Source of the DNA: Thalassobium sp.
GTDB lineage: Bacteria; Pseudomonadota; Gammaproteobacteria; Pseudomonadales; Oceanobacteraceae
Length of the DNA: 64,000 nucleotides
Direction: 5' to 3'
Assembly: GCA_002733205.1 (NCBI GenBank)
Contig: NVUW01000002.1
Location: forward strand, 372,001-436,000
Positions 29,156-37,700 of the stretch are shown one piece after another. The notes under the pieces were generated by a model. The model was not told where the DNA came from, searched no databases, and saw nothing but the letters and a program-made list of their open reading frames with translations. How positions within the stretch are numbered: position 1 is the first letter of the stretch; the number at the start of each line of letters is the position of its first letter. The position numbers and the translations under genes are program-made.

Positions 29156-30529
29156 TCAGAAAAAAGCTAGTAACTTCTCGCGAAAGGCGCCTAATAAGAT
29201 CATCTGCCCAAGCTGCTCGGCAGGGGAAGCCGCACCTCCTGGCTCCTTAGTTCTCGCTGATGGTTTCAGGCTGGTAAAATCAAAACCCGGCGATTGAGAG
29301 GTATGGAATCCATCTTCTGCTCTCCAGGCTTCGTCGACCACCTCTACACGAACCAGGTGCTCACACACCGCCAAGTGCTCCGGCAAGTCATCCATCAGTC
29401 GCTCGGCACTGGCTGACAGTTCAGGTTCGGCCAGCATATACATCCAGGCCTGATTATCCGTTTTGCTGCGCTGGCGCAGCACTCTGCCCAGCACCTGACG
29501 GAAGTACATTTCTGTTCGAATACGACTCAGATAACAACAGACCTGTAATCGAGGAATATCTGTACCTTCTGACACCATTCCCACTGCGACAATCCAGCGA
29601 GACAGGCCTGATCTAAAGTCATCAATCACCTGATTGGCATCATTTCGATGAGTGGTAACCACGACAACCTGTTCATCCATTTGCTGAAGCAGCTCTGAGA
29701 CTTTATAGGCGTGGTCAATATTCGATGCTACGACTAGGGCCGCAGCATCCGGCATCGATATCCGTATTTCGTTCAAACGCTTCTGTGCCAATAAAAGTAA
29801 CTGCCGGTTGATTCCAACATGAGTAACCAGACTTTCAAATGTCGCTTTAGAGCTGTTCAGTAGAGAGCTGAATCCATCGTAGTTATCGACGATGTTATCG
29901 ATTCTTTTCAATGTGATCTCAGAGTTATCCACTAACGTAACGCGCGGCGCCCTGCAGACTCCCTCCTGGATGGCATCTTTCAAGGAATACTGATAATCGA
30001 CGACCAGTCGTCCCTCGGGAGTTGAATAGCGAGCCAAGGCGATAGACCGTTCGTCTGAACGCCAAGGAGTGCCGGACATCGCCAAGGTGTAAGTGGCCGA
30101 ATCCTGTATCCGTTGAATGATTCTTTGACCCCATATATTTGGGCTCTGGACTTCATCACCTCCTGAGCAGTGGTGTATTTCATCGAACACCGTGAATACT
30201 CTCAGCTCCTCAAACAGCCGCCAGAATGATTCCTCCTGATGTTCGATGGATTGATAGGTGATTGCCGTCCCTGCTGCATTCATGCGGCCGTCAAATGCTC
30301 TGCCTAGTACCTTCGTAAAGGTACGGCGAAATCCATCAACGATCTGACAGGCGGGAGCAAAACAGATAACAGCATCAATTTTTCCTTCAGCAAACAGAAG
30401 CTTGGCCAGTTCTGCTGCCATGCGTGTCTTCCCCGCGGCGGGCGTTGCCTGACAGAAAAAATGTTGCTGATTGCGGTAATGCCTAAGTGCCTGACCAATG
30501 CACTCTGACTGCCAGCGCCGAAGTGTCAT
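29156..30529 (-). CDS. SF2 DEAD/DEAH-box helicase, element cargo
   Basis: A 457-residue superfamily 2 helicase of the ResIII/UvrB type. Motif I is ATPAAGKTRMA near residue 30, motif II DEIHH, motif III MSGTPWRS, and motif VI QVLGRVLRQR. No nuclease domain is visible. It overlaps the upstream 221-residue gene by 4 bp (ATGA), indicating translational coupling, and belongs to the unit with a divergent XRE regulator. The role is unknown; a DNA-defence or element-maintenance function is inferred from context. Confidence 0.85.
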   Translation of the reverse strand: MTLRRWQSECIGQALRHYRNQQHFFCQATPAAGKTRMAAELAKLLFAEGKIDAVICFAPACQIVDGFRRTFTKVLGRAFDGRMNAAGTAITYQSIEHQEESFWRLFEELRVFTVFDEIHHCSGGDEVQSPNIWGQRIIQRIQDSATYTLAMSGTPWRSDERSIALARYSTPEGRLVVDYQYSLKDAIQEGVCRAPRVTLVDNSEITLKRIDNIVDNYDGFSSLLNSSKATFESLVTHVGINRQLLLLAQKRLNEIRISMPDAAALVVASNIDHAYKVSELLQQMDEQVVVVTTHRNDANQVIDDFRSGLSRWIVAVGMVSEGTDIPRLQVCCYLSRIRTEMYFRQVLGRVLRQRSKTDNQAWMYMLAEPELSASAERLMDDLPEHLAVCEHLVRVEVVDEAWRAEDGFHTSQSPGFDFTSLKPSARTKEPGGAASPAEQLGQMILLGAFREKLLAFF

Positions 30530-31191
30530 CCCATGGTCCCAATTTTCTGCAAGGCTGATTCAAGAGCGTTGATGTGCCCGAGTAGACGAGAGCTGTTGTC
30601 TCGGGACGCCACTAAGTCTGACTCTAAGGTGGTTTTCAGTTCTGGTAGGTCTTGAATCATTTGGGCGTATCGCTCTGTTTCACCGTAGGACGTGAGCAAG
30701 TCCAGCCTGGTCTCTTTGAGCATTTGTTGCAGTACTTCAGTGGCGCTCTTTTTCTCCACTGGCTTTTCGTATTTGCTGATGTCTGGATGCATATCTATCG
30801 CTTGTTGCTGCGGCTTTGCGAGAGTTTCACGTACTTGCATCCCTTTACCGGGCTGAGTCGGTTTTGGTGATATCCCAGCGGGCTGTTGCAAGACGACGAA
30901 GCGTTGGCCACGAGCTTTTCTTTCGGAGTGATGTTCTACCCATCCACAATTGATCATTTTTCGAATCTGATCATAGAGATACATTCTAAGATCGGGCAGC
31001 GAAACTCCATTTGGATTAACGCGCTTCAGATATCGATCACGCAGCTCCATGATGGTGAAACAGCCAACTTCCTCTTCCATGAGAATGTGGTAAAGAACTT
31101 CATCGATGGTCACAGAGGAATATTTCACTCTCTTACGCCCTAAAAAATACGGATTATAATCCGTGGTTATATAAGCCGCAAAATTAAACAT
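30526..31191 (-). CDS. Winged-helix/coiled-coil protein coupled to the helicase
   Basis: A 221-residue protein. The first ~100 residues look like a winged-helix domain (VTIDEVLYHILMEEEVGCFTIMELRDRYL, DQIRKMINCGWVEHHSERKARG). A Pro/Gln-rich linker and a C-terminal helical, coiled-coil-prone region follow (EVLQQMLKETRLDLLTSYGETERY, LKTTLESDLVASRDNSS). No family is recognised. It is likely the DNA-binding or specificity partner of the helicase, with which it is translationally coupled. A 27-bp operator covers its start codon. Confidence 0.65.
   Translation of the reverse strand: MFNFAAYITTDYNPYFLGRKRVKYSSVTIDEVLYHILMEEEVGCFTIMELRDRYLKRVNPNGVSLPDLRMYLYDQIRKMINCGWVEHHSERKARGQRFVVLQQPAGISPKPTQPGKGMQVRETLAKPQQQAIDMHPDISKYEKPVEKKSATEVLQQMLKETRLDLLTSYGETERYAQMIQDLPELKTTLESDLVASRDNSSRLLGHINALESALQKIGTMG
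31149..31164. promoter_or_regulatory. 16-bp perfect palindrome inside the 5' coding region
   Basis: ACGGATTATAATCCGT is a perfect palindrome with TATAAT (31155-31160) at its centre. It lies in the first codons of the 221-residue gene, 26 bp from the second palindrome, and could be a promoter/operator for the XRE gene. Confidence 0.5.
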
Positions 31192-31216
31192 TACTGCTCT
31201 TTAGGAGAGCGGTAAT
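31190..31216. promoter_or_regulatory. XRE operator palindrome covering two start codons
   Basis: ATTACTGCTC and GAGCGGTAAT form 10-bp arms (9 of 10 paired) around TTTAGGA. The site covers the start codon of the minus-strand gene (31191), the ribosome-binding site GGAGAG and the start codon of the XRE gene (31215). This is the layout of controller-protein operators. Confidence 0.65.
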
Positions 31217-31421
31217 GAATGATTTGGCAAAAGCCCTTGGGGCGAACATCAGAGCGAAAAGAAAGGAGAATGGCATTTCTCAGGATGCTCTGGCGCTGGA
31301 ATGTGGGCTGGACAGAAGTTACATGGGACGAATTGAGAGGGGAGAAGTGAATATCACGATTGAGAAACTGTATAAAATTGCCGCTCGTCTCAACTGTCCG
31401 GCGGGGTCACTTCTCCCTTGA
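31215..31421 (+). CDS. Small XRE-family helix-turn-helix regulator (controller-protein-like)
   Basis: A 68-residue protein that is almost entirely one Cro/C1-type helix-turn-helix domain (LGANIRAKRKENGISQDALALECGLDRSYMGRIERGEVNITIEKLYKIAARL). Size and sequence resemble C proteins of restriction-modification systems. It is divergent from the winged-helix/helicase pair with only 23 bp between start codons, and a palindrome covers both. It very probably autoregulates and controls the pair. Confidence 0.85.
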   Translation: MNDLAKALGANIRAKRKENGISQDALALECGLDRSYMGRIERGEVNITIEKLYKIAARLNCPAGSLLP

Positions 31422-31754
31422 AGGGTCTACTTATTGACCTTTATAACGGTATCGTAGTGGCGCTTCAGGAACTGTCGTGTCAGGTTTGTGACAACAATGG
31501 AGCGGGCACTCTCTCCCAGACTCATGTCCGTTTTTTTCAAATACTGATTTGTGTTCGGTCTCGACCTAGATCTTGTCTTCACGTACCTTCCCGCGCGCAG
31601 TTGCCTGCCAACCCCGGATTTTCTGGTTGAGAAGCAGGGACAGTTCAATTGCTAGAATTCTGTGATTTTTTAGAATTCGGTATCCGGAGTGGCTGGCGCG
31701 GCACCGTTCCCACGAAGCTCTGTGTGGGAACGGCGTTCAGATATAGGCGCACTC
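31422..31754. other. Intergenic region with inverted repeat, no gene seen
   Basis: This 333-bp stretch has no convincing protein gene on either strand. It contains two TAGAATTC copies 18 bp apart (31653-31660, 31671-31678) and the 10-bp-arm hairpin at 31704-31733. It is the junction between the helicase unit and the metal-efflux operon. Confidence 0.6.
31704..31733. terminator. Hairpin after the metal-efflux operon
   Basis: CCGTTCCCAC and GTGGGAACGG are perfect 10-bp arms around a 10-base loop, 22 bp downstream of the last gene of the operon. There is no T tract immediately after it on the minus strand, so its role as a terminator or 3' stabiliser is only likely. Confidence 0.45.
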
Positions 31755-32087
31755 TCAGAACGGATATACCTTGGATACGTCAGAAATGTCGCCGTTTTCC
31801 AGCACCTTGACGTATACCTTTTCTTCAGAGCCGACTTTAGTGATTTCGACAACGTAGAATCCAGGTCCGCTTTCTTTCAGAACGACTTGGTCTTTGCTGA
31901 TACTCTGCCAACTGCTATCCAGTTGTCCTGCTGTAAATCCATAATCGCGTATTGTCATTTTCTGCACTACGCGGGCTGCCAGACCCATGGCGCCTCGCTC
32001 ATCAAGCATGCCGTGGTCGCCGTGGGCTTGCGCAGTTCCGCTGAATGCAGACAACGTCAGAAGGGCGGATAGTAATAATGCTTTCAT
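31755..32087 (-). CDS. Small periplasmic protein (DUF6488/PepSY-like) of the metal operon
   Basis: A 110-residue protein starting at 32087 with a signal peptide ending at GTAQAHGDHG. The mature protein has the pattern AARVVQKMTIRDYGF, LDSSWQSI and FYVVEITKVGSEEKVYVKVLENGDI, which looks PepSY-like. The N-terminal His-Gly-Asp-His cluster may bind metal. I recall similar proteins next to CzcA/HupE genes (DUF6488). It is the last gene of the metal-efflux operon. Confidence 0.7.
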   Translation of the reverse strand: MKALLLSALLTLSAFSGTAQAHGDHGMLDERGAMGLAARVVQKMTIRDYGFTAGQLDSSWQSISKDQVVLKESGPGFYVVEITKVGSEEKVYVKVLENGDISDVSKVYPF

Positions 32088-32115
32088 AGAGTGACTCCTG
32101 TTACTTGTTAGCGAT

Positions 32116-32637
32116 TTACATCGCATGAGGATTTTCGTACTGGCCTTCAAAAAATAGCTGAATGGTGATGTCCTGCTGACTATCGTTGCGGAAATACCAG
32201 CCATGGGTTCCCGCAAACGGCGCCGTAAAACTGCCTTTCATTTCACCGGTTGTGGCAATGACATAACTTTTAAAGTAGCCACTGGGATCGTTAAAGGGTT
32301 CGCCGTGAGTATCAACATAAATACTGGCACCATCGGTGATCCATTCAAAATCAACCTGACCGCCTTCTGTCACTTCCAGTTTGAACTCTTTACCGCTGCC
32401 AGCCGGGATAATCAGGGTGGTCAAACCATCCATATTCGCTGAGTTACTCTGGGCTGACGGTGCTTCATTCAGTTTCTCCGGTGACAGCGCGGTTAAGCCC
32501 AGCTGAGTACCGATGCCGGTTGGGTCTATATTGTATTCCGCTGGCATAATGACGATAACCAGCGTAAGCAGCCCAGTCGCAAATGCGGCCAGTGTGGCCA
32601 GCCAGAGCTGTTTGGCCGGAATCTGTGCGTTAGTCAT
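32116..32637 (-). CDS. Membrane-anchored periplasmic protein of the metal operon
   Basis: A 173-residue protein with one N-terminal membrane helix (LWLATLAAFATGLLTLVIVIM) and a periplasmic beta-rich domain (GSGKEFKLEVTEGGQVDFEW, GEMKGSFTAPFAGTHGWYFRN). Similar 'transmembrane anchor' proteins accompany CzcCBA/HupE clusters in marine bacteria. The exact role is unknown; a cupredoxin-like fold is possible because of the terminal HGWYF region. Confidence 0.65.
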   Translation of the reverse strand: MTNAQIPAKQLWLATLAAFATGLLTLVIVIMPAEYNIDPTGIGTQLGLTALSPEKLNEAPSAQSNSANMDGLTTLIIPAGSGKEFKLEVTEGGQVDFEWITDGASIYVDTHGEPFNDPSGYFKSYVIATTGEMKGSFTAPFAGTHGWYFRNDSQQDITIQLFFEGQYENPHAM

Positions 32638-32647
32638 TTCCTTCTCC

Positions 32648-33334
32648 TCAGGAATTAAAATAGCCAGTCAACTGGTAGCCGGTGAGCATGATGCCCGATG
32701 CCATCAGCAGCGTATTGGTCAGTACGGCGAAACGGCTGAAGGTTGCTGAATGGCGCCATGCCGAGATCAGTATCAGGATGATGCCCAGTGCAGCAAACTG
32801 TCCGATCTCGACGCCGATATTAAAGGCAATCAGATTGGTCAGCAGGCCGTCTGCGGGAATGTGAAACTCCTGTAATTTGGTCGCCAGACCAAAACCATGA
32901 AACAAGCCAAAAATCAGCACGGCGTAGCGTGTGTCTGGCTGAAACCCCAATACCCGCTTAAAACCACCAAGGTTATCGAAACCTTTGTACACCACTGAAA
33001 GGCCGATGATGGCATCAATCAGGTAAGCGTTGAGCTGAATATTGGCCAGAACGCCCGACATCAGAGTAATGCTGTGCCCCAGAGTAAACAGACTGACGTA
33101 GAGAAGCACTTCCCGGCTGCGGAACAGAAAGAAGATTACCCCCAGCAGGAACAGCAGGTGATCGTATCCTGTGATCATGTGCTTGGCGCCGATATACAGG
33201 AAAGGGACGAACTGCACGCCGGTATTCTGTTGCAGAAACGTCCGGGTATTGTCATCAACGCCATGAGCCGCGGCGAAGGACGCTGTGGTTAACATGACGA
33301 GTAAAAGTACAAGGCGTGTTACGGAAAATTTCAT
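32648..33334 (-). CDS. HupE/UreJ-family membrane protein
   Basis: A 228-residue protein with a cleaved signal peptide (ASFAAAHGVDD) and about six helices. IGAKHMITGYDHLLFLLGVIFF contains the HX4-5DH metal-transport motif of HupE/UreJ nickel or cobalt permeases. The start was put at 33334; ATG 33346, which overlaps the czcA stop as ATGA, is an alternative. In this context it probably handles the metal exported by CzcCBA. Confidence 0.82.
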   Translation of the reverse strand: MKFSVTRLVLLLVMLTTASFAAAHGVDDNTRTFLQQNTGVQFVPFLYIGAKHMITGYDHLLFLLGVIFFLFRSREVLLYVSLFTLGHSITLMSGVLANIQLNAYLIDAIIGLSVVYKGFDNLGGFKRVLGFQPDTRYAVLIFGLFHGFGLATKLQEFHIPADGLLTNLIAFNIGVEIGQFAALGIILILISAWRHSATFSRFAVLTNTLLMASGIMLTGYQLTGYFNS

Positions 33335-33342
33335 GCATTCCA

Positions 33343-36300
33343 TCATTTTTCACTACGATGCACCAGACGGTACAGTGCCGGAATCACAAATAAGGTCAGA
33401 ATCGTAGAAGAAATAACACCACCAATCACCACGGTTGCCAGTGGTCGTTGTACTTCTGAGCCGATACCTGAGTTCAGTGCCATCGGGACAAAACCCAGTG
33501 ACGCTACCAGCGCGGTGGTAATCACCGGACGCAGACGTGTCAGTGCACCTTCAACAATAGCCTGCTCAATGCTTCGGCCAGAGCGCTGCAATTCCCGGAT
33601 AAACGACACCATCACTAATGCGTTCAGAATGGCGATCCCCGACAGGGCAATAAACCCAACGGCGGCAGAAATCGAAAAGGGAATATCACGCACGGTCAGA
33701 GCCAGTACGCCGCCGGTTAAGGCCAGTGGAACACCGGTAAAAATGACCAGTGCATCGCGCACAGAATTCAGTGCCAGCACCAGCAAACCTACAATCAGCA
33801 CGAGTGTCAGTGGCACAACAATCATCAATCTTTGCGAGGCTGACTGCAGCTTCTGATAGGTACCGCCATATTCCACCCAGTAGCCCGAGGGAATATCCAG
33901 TTCATTACCAACGGCATTACGCACGTCATCCACAAAACTGCCAAGGTCTCGACCGCGAACGTTGGCGGTGACCACCAGGCGGCGTTTACCATTTTCGCGG
34001 TTTACCTGATTAACACCGATGTTTTCACTGAGTGTGACCAGCTCCTGCAGTGGAACAACCTGCCCGTTTGCAACGGTCACCGGTAAATAGTTCAGGCCGT
34101 CGATATCAGTGCGTACGGTTTCAGGCAGGCGCACGGTTATATCTGCCCGGCGATCACCATCAAACAAGGTGCCTGCAACTTCACCGCCAAGAGCGGTGGC
34201 CAACTGATCCTGCAGTTGCTGACGGCTGATACCGTGACGGCGTAATGCATCAGCATCCGGAATAAATTCCAGCAGTGGCAAGCCGGTCACCTGCTCAGTC
34301 TGAATGTCCACGGCACCGTCGACACCAGCAACAATTTTCTCAAGCGACGCGCCAAGGCCAGTTAACACATCCAGATCGTCACCGAAAATCTTGATGGCAA
34401 CTTCGGCGCGTACACCGGCGAGTAATTCGTTAAAGCGCATCTGAATGGGCTGTAAAAATTCATAACGGTTGCCAGGGATTTCACTGACTAAGGCTTCCAG
34501 TTCGGCGACCACCTGCTGCTTGGGCTTATCCGGATCTGGCCACTGGTCTCGTGGTTTCAGAATAATAAAGTTATCGGCCACACTCGGGGGCACAGCATCG
34601 GTGGCGACGTCAGCAGTACCGATTTTGGCAAATACCCGCTCAACTTCCGGCAGGGCTTTGATGCGCTCTTCCAGTGTTTCCTGCAGGGCAATGGCCTGAC
34701 TGAGAGACGTACCAGGGATGCGCAGCGCATGCATGGCAATATCACCTTCATCCAGATTCGGGGCAAATTCGCTGCCTAACCGGGTAGCCTGCCAGATGCT
34801 CAGTAAAACCAGCACTGCCGCCAGTCCAATGATGGGCACCCGGACTTTCAGGGTCAGAGCCAATAATGGCTGATACATGCGCGTAAGTGTCGACACCAGA
34901 GGGTTGTGCTTTTCAGTCACCGGACCTTTGAACAGCAAGGCCACTGCCGCTGGAACAAAGGTGACTGACAGCAGAATCGCACTCAGCAGAGCAATCACAA
35001 CGGTGATGGCCATCGGGTGGAACATTTTGCCTTCGACCCCTTCGAGGGCGAAAATCGGTGCGTACACGGCGGTGATAATAAATACACCAAATAATGCCGG
35101 ACGGATGACCTCCCGCGTGGCTTCAAACACCAGTTGCAGACGTTCCTTTAATGCAAGCGGACCTGTCTGCTGGCTCAGACGACGCAGGCAGTTTTCGACA
35201 ATGATGATGGCACCATCGACCAGCAGACCAAAATCAAGCGCGCCCAGGCTCATCAGGTTGGCGCTGACGCGAGTCTGTACCATACCGGTAAAGGTCATCA
35301 GCATTGCCAGAGGAATAACCAGCGCGGTGAGAATGGCCGCGCGGATATTGCCCAGCATCAGGAACAAAATAACAATCACCAGCAAAGCACCCTCCACCAG
35401 ATTGGTGGTGACGGTACTCAGGGTTTTGTCTACCAGCCCGGTGCGGTCGTAGGCAGCCGTTGCCACAATGCCTTCAGGCAGAGATGCATTAATCTCGGCC
35501 AGTTTTTTACCGACATTACTTGCCACTGTGCGGCTGTTTTCACCAACCAGCATAAACACCGTACTCATCACCACTTCCCGGCCATTCTGGGTCGCGGCGC
35601 CGGTGCGCAGGCCGTGGCCAATGGTCACCTCGGCGACGTCGCTGATATGCACCGTTTTACCATTGTCAGAGGTAATGGTAATTGCCGCTATATCGTCGGC
35701 CTGCATTGCCTGCCCCGGAATCCGCATCAGCCATTGCGCACCATTTCGCTCAACAAATCCGGCGCCACGGTTCTCATTGTTAGCGCGGATAGCGGCCGCA
35801 ATATCAGCACTGCTGATGCCAGCGGACAGCATACGTTGCGGTTGCATCTGCACCACGACTTCACGCTCGTAACCACCAATGGGGTTCACTTCCACCACGC
35901 CCGGCACCTGCATCAGCTGCGGGCGGATAATCCAGTCGTGCACACTGCGCAAATCCATAGGCGTGATGGCAGACCCATCGGCATTCATTGCGCCAGGCTC
36001 AGCATCAACGGTGAACATAAAAATTTCACCCAGACCGGTGGCGATAGGCCCCATTTCTGGTTGTAAGCCATAAGGCAGACGACCGCTGGCAGATGCCATG
36101 CGTTCGCCGACCAGCTGGCGGGCGAAATAAATATCGGTGTCATCGCTGAAAATAGCGATCACCTGCGACAGGCCGTAGCGCGATACCGAACGGGTGTATT
36201 CCAGCCCCGGTAATCCGGCCAGCGCGGTTTCCAGCGGATAGGTAATACGCTGTTCCACTTCCAGTGGGGTAAAGCCGGCGGCTTCGGTATTGATCATCAC

Positions 36301-36438
36301 CTGTACGTTGGTGATGTCAGGCACGGCATCAATCGGCAGCCGGTTAAAATTCCACAGACCCAGCACGGCAACGATGGCAACAACGACCATCACCAGATTA
36401 CGCCGGGCAATGGCCAGTTTTATCAGTAAATCCAACAT
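33343..36438 (-). CDS. czcA: CzcA-family heavy-metal RND efflux pump
   Basis: A 1031-residue inner-membrane RND transporter of the heavy-metal-efflux (HME) class. Two large periplasmic loops separate twelve membrane helices. The fourth-helix motif ALDFGLLVDGAIIIVENCLRRL has the acidic residues of HME1-type pumps for Zn/Co/Cd/Ni; the methionine-rich Cu/Ag (CusA) pattern is absent. It exports divalent cations with CzcB and CzcC. The gene lies between the adaptor and hupE. Confidence 0.9.
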   Translation of the reverse strand: MLDLLIKLAIARRNLVMVVVAIVAVLGLWNFNRLPIDAVPDITNVQVMINTEAAGFTPLEVEQRITYPLETALAGLPGLEYTRSVSRYGLSQVIAIFSDDTDIYFARQLVGERMASASGRLPYGLQPEMGPIATGLGEIFMFTVDAEPGAMNADGSAITPMDLRSVHDWIIRPQLMQVPGVVEVNPIGGYEREVVVQMQPQRMLSAGISSADIAAAIRANNENRGAGFVERNGAQWLMRIPGQAMQADDIAAITITSDNGKTVHISDVAEVTIGHGLRTGAATQNGREVVMSTVFMLVGENSRTVASNVGKKLAEINASLPEGIVATAAYDRTGLVDKTLSTVTTNLVEGALLVIVILFLMLGNIRAAILTALVIPLAMLMTFTGMVQTRVSANLMSLGALDFGLLVDGAIIIVENCLRRLSQQTGPLALKERLQLVFEATREVIRPALFGVFIITAVYAPIFALEGVEGKMFHPMAITVVIALLSAILLSVTFVPAAVALLFKGPVTEKHNPLVSTLTRMYQPLLALTLKVRVPIIGLAAVLVLLSIWQATRLGSEFAPNLDEGDIAMHALRIPGTSLSQAIALQETLEERIKALPEVERVFAKIGTADVATDAVPPSVADNFIILKPRDQWPDPDKPKQQVVAELEALVSEIPGNRYEFLQPIQMRFNELLAGVRAEVAIKIFGDDLDVLTGLGASLEKIVAGVDGAVDIQTEQVTGLPLLEFIPDADALRRHGISRQQLQDQLATALGGEVAGTLFDGDRRADITVRLPETVRTDIDGLNYLPVTVANGQVVPLQELVTLSENIGVNQVNRENGKRRLVVTANVRGRDLGSFVDDVRNAVGNELDIPSGYWVEYGGTYQKLQSASQRLMIVVPLTLVLIVGLLVLALNSVRDALVIFTGVPLALTGGVLALTVRDIPFSISAAVGFIALSGIAILNALVMVSFIRELQRSGRSIEQAIVEGALTRLRPVITTALVASLGFVPMALNSGIGSEVQRPLATVVIGGVISSTILTLFVIPALYRLVHRSEK

Positions 36439-36452
36439 GGCGATTTCCCGTA

Positions 36453-37691
36453 TCAGTGGTCGTGTGACGCGCCGGACTTCTCGATGTCGGCTTTGATGAT
36501 GTAACTGTTTTCGCTGACGTATTCTGTGCCGGGCTCAAGACCACCGAGCACTTCAACCCACTCACCGGCGGCCTGGCCAAGTTCCAGCATGCGCACTTCG
36601 TATTCGTCGCCGACTTTGGCGTAAACCACGGTGAAGTCGCGAAACGCCTGTAAGCCAGAGCGTTTGACGGCCAGAGCTACGTCACGGGTTTCGGTTTCAA
36701 TGCGGCCATTGATTTTCATACCAGCCGTCAACAACCCCTCAGTGTTATCAATGGTGGCCAGCCACAGACGTGACTGATCGGACTGAACAGAGGGGTAAGC
36801 ATGTTTAAGCACAGCCTGAGCCTGCAATTCTGTGCCGGGTACCGTGATGGTAACGGGGGCTCCGGCTTTTACACGACTCCAGTCTTTCGGGTACACGGCA
36901 AGTTCAGCCTGCAAGGTACGGTTGTCCTGCAGCGTCAGCAGAGTACGTCCTGCACTTTGTTCTCCGGCAGCGGCATAAATCCGGCTGACAATGCCTGAGG
37001 CTGGTGCGCGTACGCTGTAGCTTTTCAGACTCTCGTTGCTGTCGATGGTAAGCAATTCGCTGCCTGCCTGAATCATCTGTCCTTCGCGTACGTACACCTT
37101 GCGGATTTCTCCGTCAAAACGCGCGCTGACGTTGCGCTTTGTGCCTGGTACGGACGTCAGATTGCCCCAGACCGGTGTCTGAATATGCAGAGTGGTTGGC
37201 CCCGCGACTTCGGTGGTAATTCCCATGGCATCGGCAACCGGCGCGGCGATTTGCGTACGTCCCTCAAAATTGTCGTAACGCCACTGGTATTGCTGGCCAG
37301 CATGCTGAACCTGAATATCGACAATAAAAGAATGAGGCTCGTAAATTTCCATGTCGCCACGCAGGTAATCGCCTTCAGCGCGGAAACCGATATTATCGAC
37401 GACGTCGCCAAGACGAATAAGACGTACGCTCAGCTGCACATCCTGTGGTGCAATGGGCTGGTCGGACAATGTGCTCCAGACGCGGAACTCCGGCGGTACA
37501 CCGGTTTCGAAAATGGCCAGCTCCAAAGCAAAATCGCCATCGCGCAGCATGCGTCCGCGGTGAGGTCCTTTCTCCGGTTCCGCTTCGGCTGTTTCCGCCG
37601 ACTGGGCATAAACCATTTGTGTTGGCAGAGCGCTGCCTGCGAATAACGGCAAAGCCAGTAACAGGTGGGAAAATATTTTACGGGGTGTCAT
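36453..37691 (-). CDS. czcB: CzcB-type RND efflux adaptor
   Basis: A 412-residue periplasmic adaptor with signal peptide (VYAQSAETAEAEPE). The family's HlyD/lipoyl pattern (NVSARFDGEIRKVYVREGQMIQAGSELLTI, VRAPASGIVSRIYAAAGEQ) is present. The end of the protein is HDH, suggesting metal contact. It bridges CzcA and the outer-membrane channel, and lies 14 bp upstream of czcA. Confidence 0.88.
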   Translation of the reverse strand: MTPRKIFSHLLLALPLFAGSALPTQMVYAQSAETAEAEPEKGPHRGRMLRDGDFALELAIFETGVPPEFRVWSTLSDQPIAPQDVQLSVRLIRLGDVVDNIGFRAEGDYLRGDMEIYEPHSFIVDIQVQHAGQQYQWRYDNFEGRTQIAAPVADAMGITTEVAGPTTLHIQTPVWGNLTSVPGTKRNVSARFDGEIRKVYVREGQMIQAGSELLTIDSNESLKSYSVRAPASGIVSRIYAAAGEQSAGRTLLTLQDNRTLQAELAVYPKDWSRVKAGAPVTITVPGTELQAQAVLKHAYPSVQSDQSRLWLATIDNTEGLLTAGMKINGRIETETRDVALAVKRSGLQAFRDFTVVYAKVGDEYEVRMLELGQAAGEWVEVLGGLEPGTEYVSENSYIIKADIEKSGASHDH

Positions 37692-37700
37692 AACTGAGCC

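Noticed and set aside
29082-29297. 71-residue frame antisense to the helicase 3' end
   Set aside because: Most of it lies on the opposite strand of the helicase gene and it has no ribosome-binding site or family pattern.
31418-31648. Short frames on both strands between the XRE gene and the hairpin
   Set aside because: Arg/Ser-rich composition, no family pattern and mutual overlap; treated as non-coding.
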